Part shown: positions 38,077 to 38,321 of the stretch, piece after piece | Position numbering within the stretch: position 1 is the stretch's first letter | Layout: each line of letters begins with the position of its first letter | Assembly (NCBI GenBank): GCA_030265145.1 | Contig: JARBES010000129.1 | Span: forward strand, 9,974,144 to 10,012,464 | DNA: 38,321 bases | Source of the DNA: Strongylocentrotus pallidus | Lineage: Eukaryota; Echinodermata; Echinoidea; Camarodonta; Strongylocentrotidae | Direction of reading: 5' to 3' | Notes under the pieces: generated by a model | What the model was told of the DNA's origin: nothing | The model's input: the letters and a program-made list of their open reading frames with translations, nothing else | Databases searched by the model: none | Program-made: the position numbers and the translations under genes

Positions 38077-38321
38077 GTGAGTGTCCTCCCATGGAAGCTC
38101 TGTCTTGTTTTCACAGAAATGGAGGAATATTGCTTGCAAGAATTCAAATCATGTCAAAAGGCAAATGTCAAGAAATACTTTGGCAGTAATAAAGTGTTTA
38201 AAGGTAAAGACCAGTTTTGGAAACGCCCCCCTCTCAATAAGTATAATGGAAGCTCTTATTACCAATCATGTGAAAGAATATGTTTTGACTAATACGTGAT
38301 GATACAAATTTTGCCGAGAAG

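Noticed and set aside
1-38321. A novel multi-gene system
   Set aside because: Every convincing coding segment belongs to PSME4. The remaining sequence is intron, small non-coding elements and simple repeats.

Overview
The window looks like nuclear DNA from a marine deuterostome, most likely a sea urchin. The reasons are a vertebrate-like protein split by GT-AG introns into many small exons, an AT-rich background, many small TIR/foldback elements and tRNA-derived SINEs, and very high allelic divergence. The genus is an inference. I recognise one gene, on the + strand: PSME4, encoding PA200 (proteasome activator complex subunit 4, Blm10 family). PA200 is a HEAT-repeat solenoid that caps the 20S proteasome. 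The window holds 26 distinct exons (E1-E26, about 3.9 kb or 1,300 codons). The N-terminal exons lie upstream of base 1, and the last exons, with the C-terminal proteasome-docking tail, lie downstream of 38321.

Layout. Block 1 (1-11110) carries E1-E13. A 100-N gap lies at 11111-11210. Block 2 (11211-28097) carries E2-E22 without interruption. A second 100-N gap lies at 28098-28197. Block 3 (28198-38321) carries E14-E26. So E2-E13 and E14-E22 each occur twice, with the same exon lengths, phases and splice sites. Their coding sequences differ almost only at synonymous positions, while their introns differ by many insertions.

This is best explained as two haplotypes wrongly laid end to end. A 371-bp TTAA-flanked MITE-like element is whole at 8783-9153. 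The left end of a second copy stops at the first gap (11030-11110) and its right end begins at the second gap (28198-28289). Block 2 holds the matching empty site at 20981-20984. Blocks 1 and 3 are therefore one haplotype (H1) broken inside this element, and block 2 is the other haplotype (H2) wedged into the break. The real locus is one PSME4 gene, not a tandem duplication.

The introns hold several insertions present in only one haplotype: TTAA elements, three families of inverted-repeat elements, tRNA-type SINEs and retroposed tails. They also hold a 40-bp minisatellite, a 31-bp tandem repeat that copies a 5' splice site, and an amplified copy series of the 3' end of E22 with its splice donor. 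I found no second protein-coding gene, RNA gene, CRISPR array or operon.
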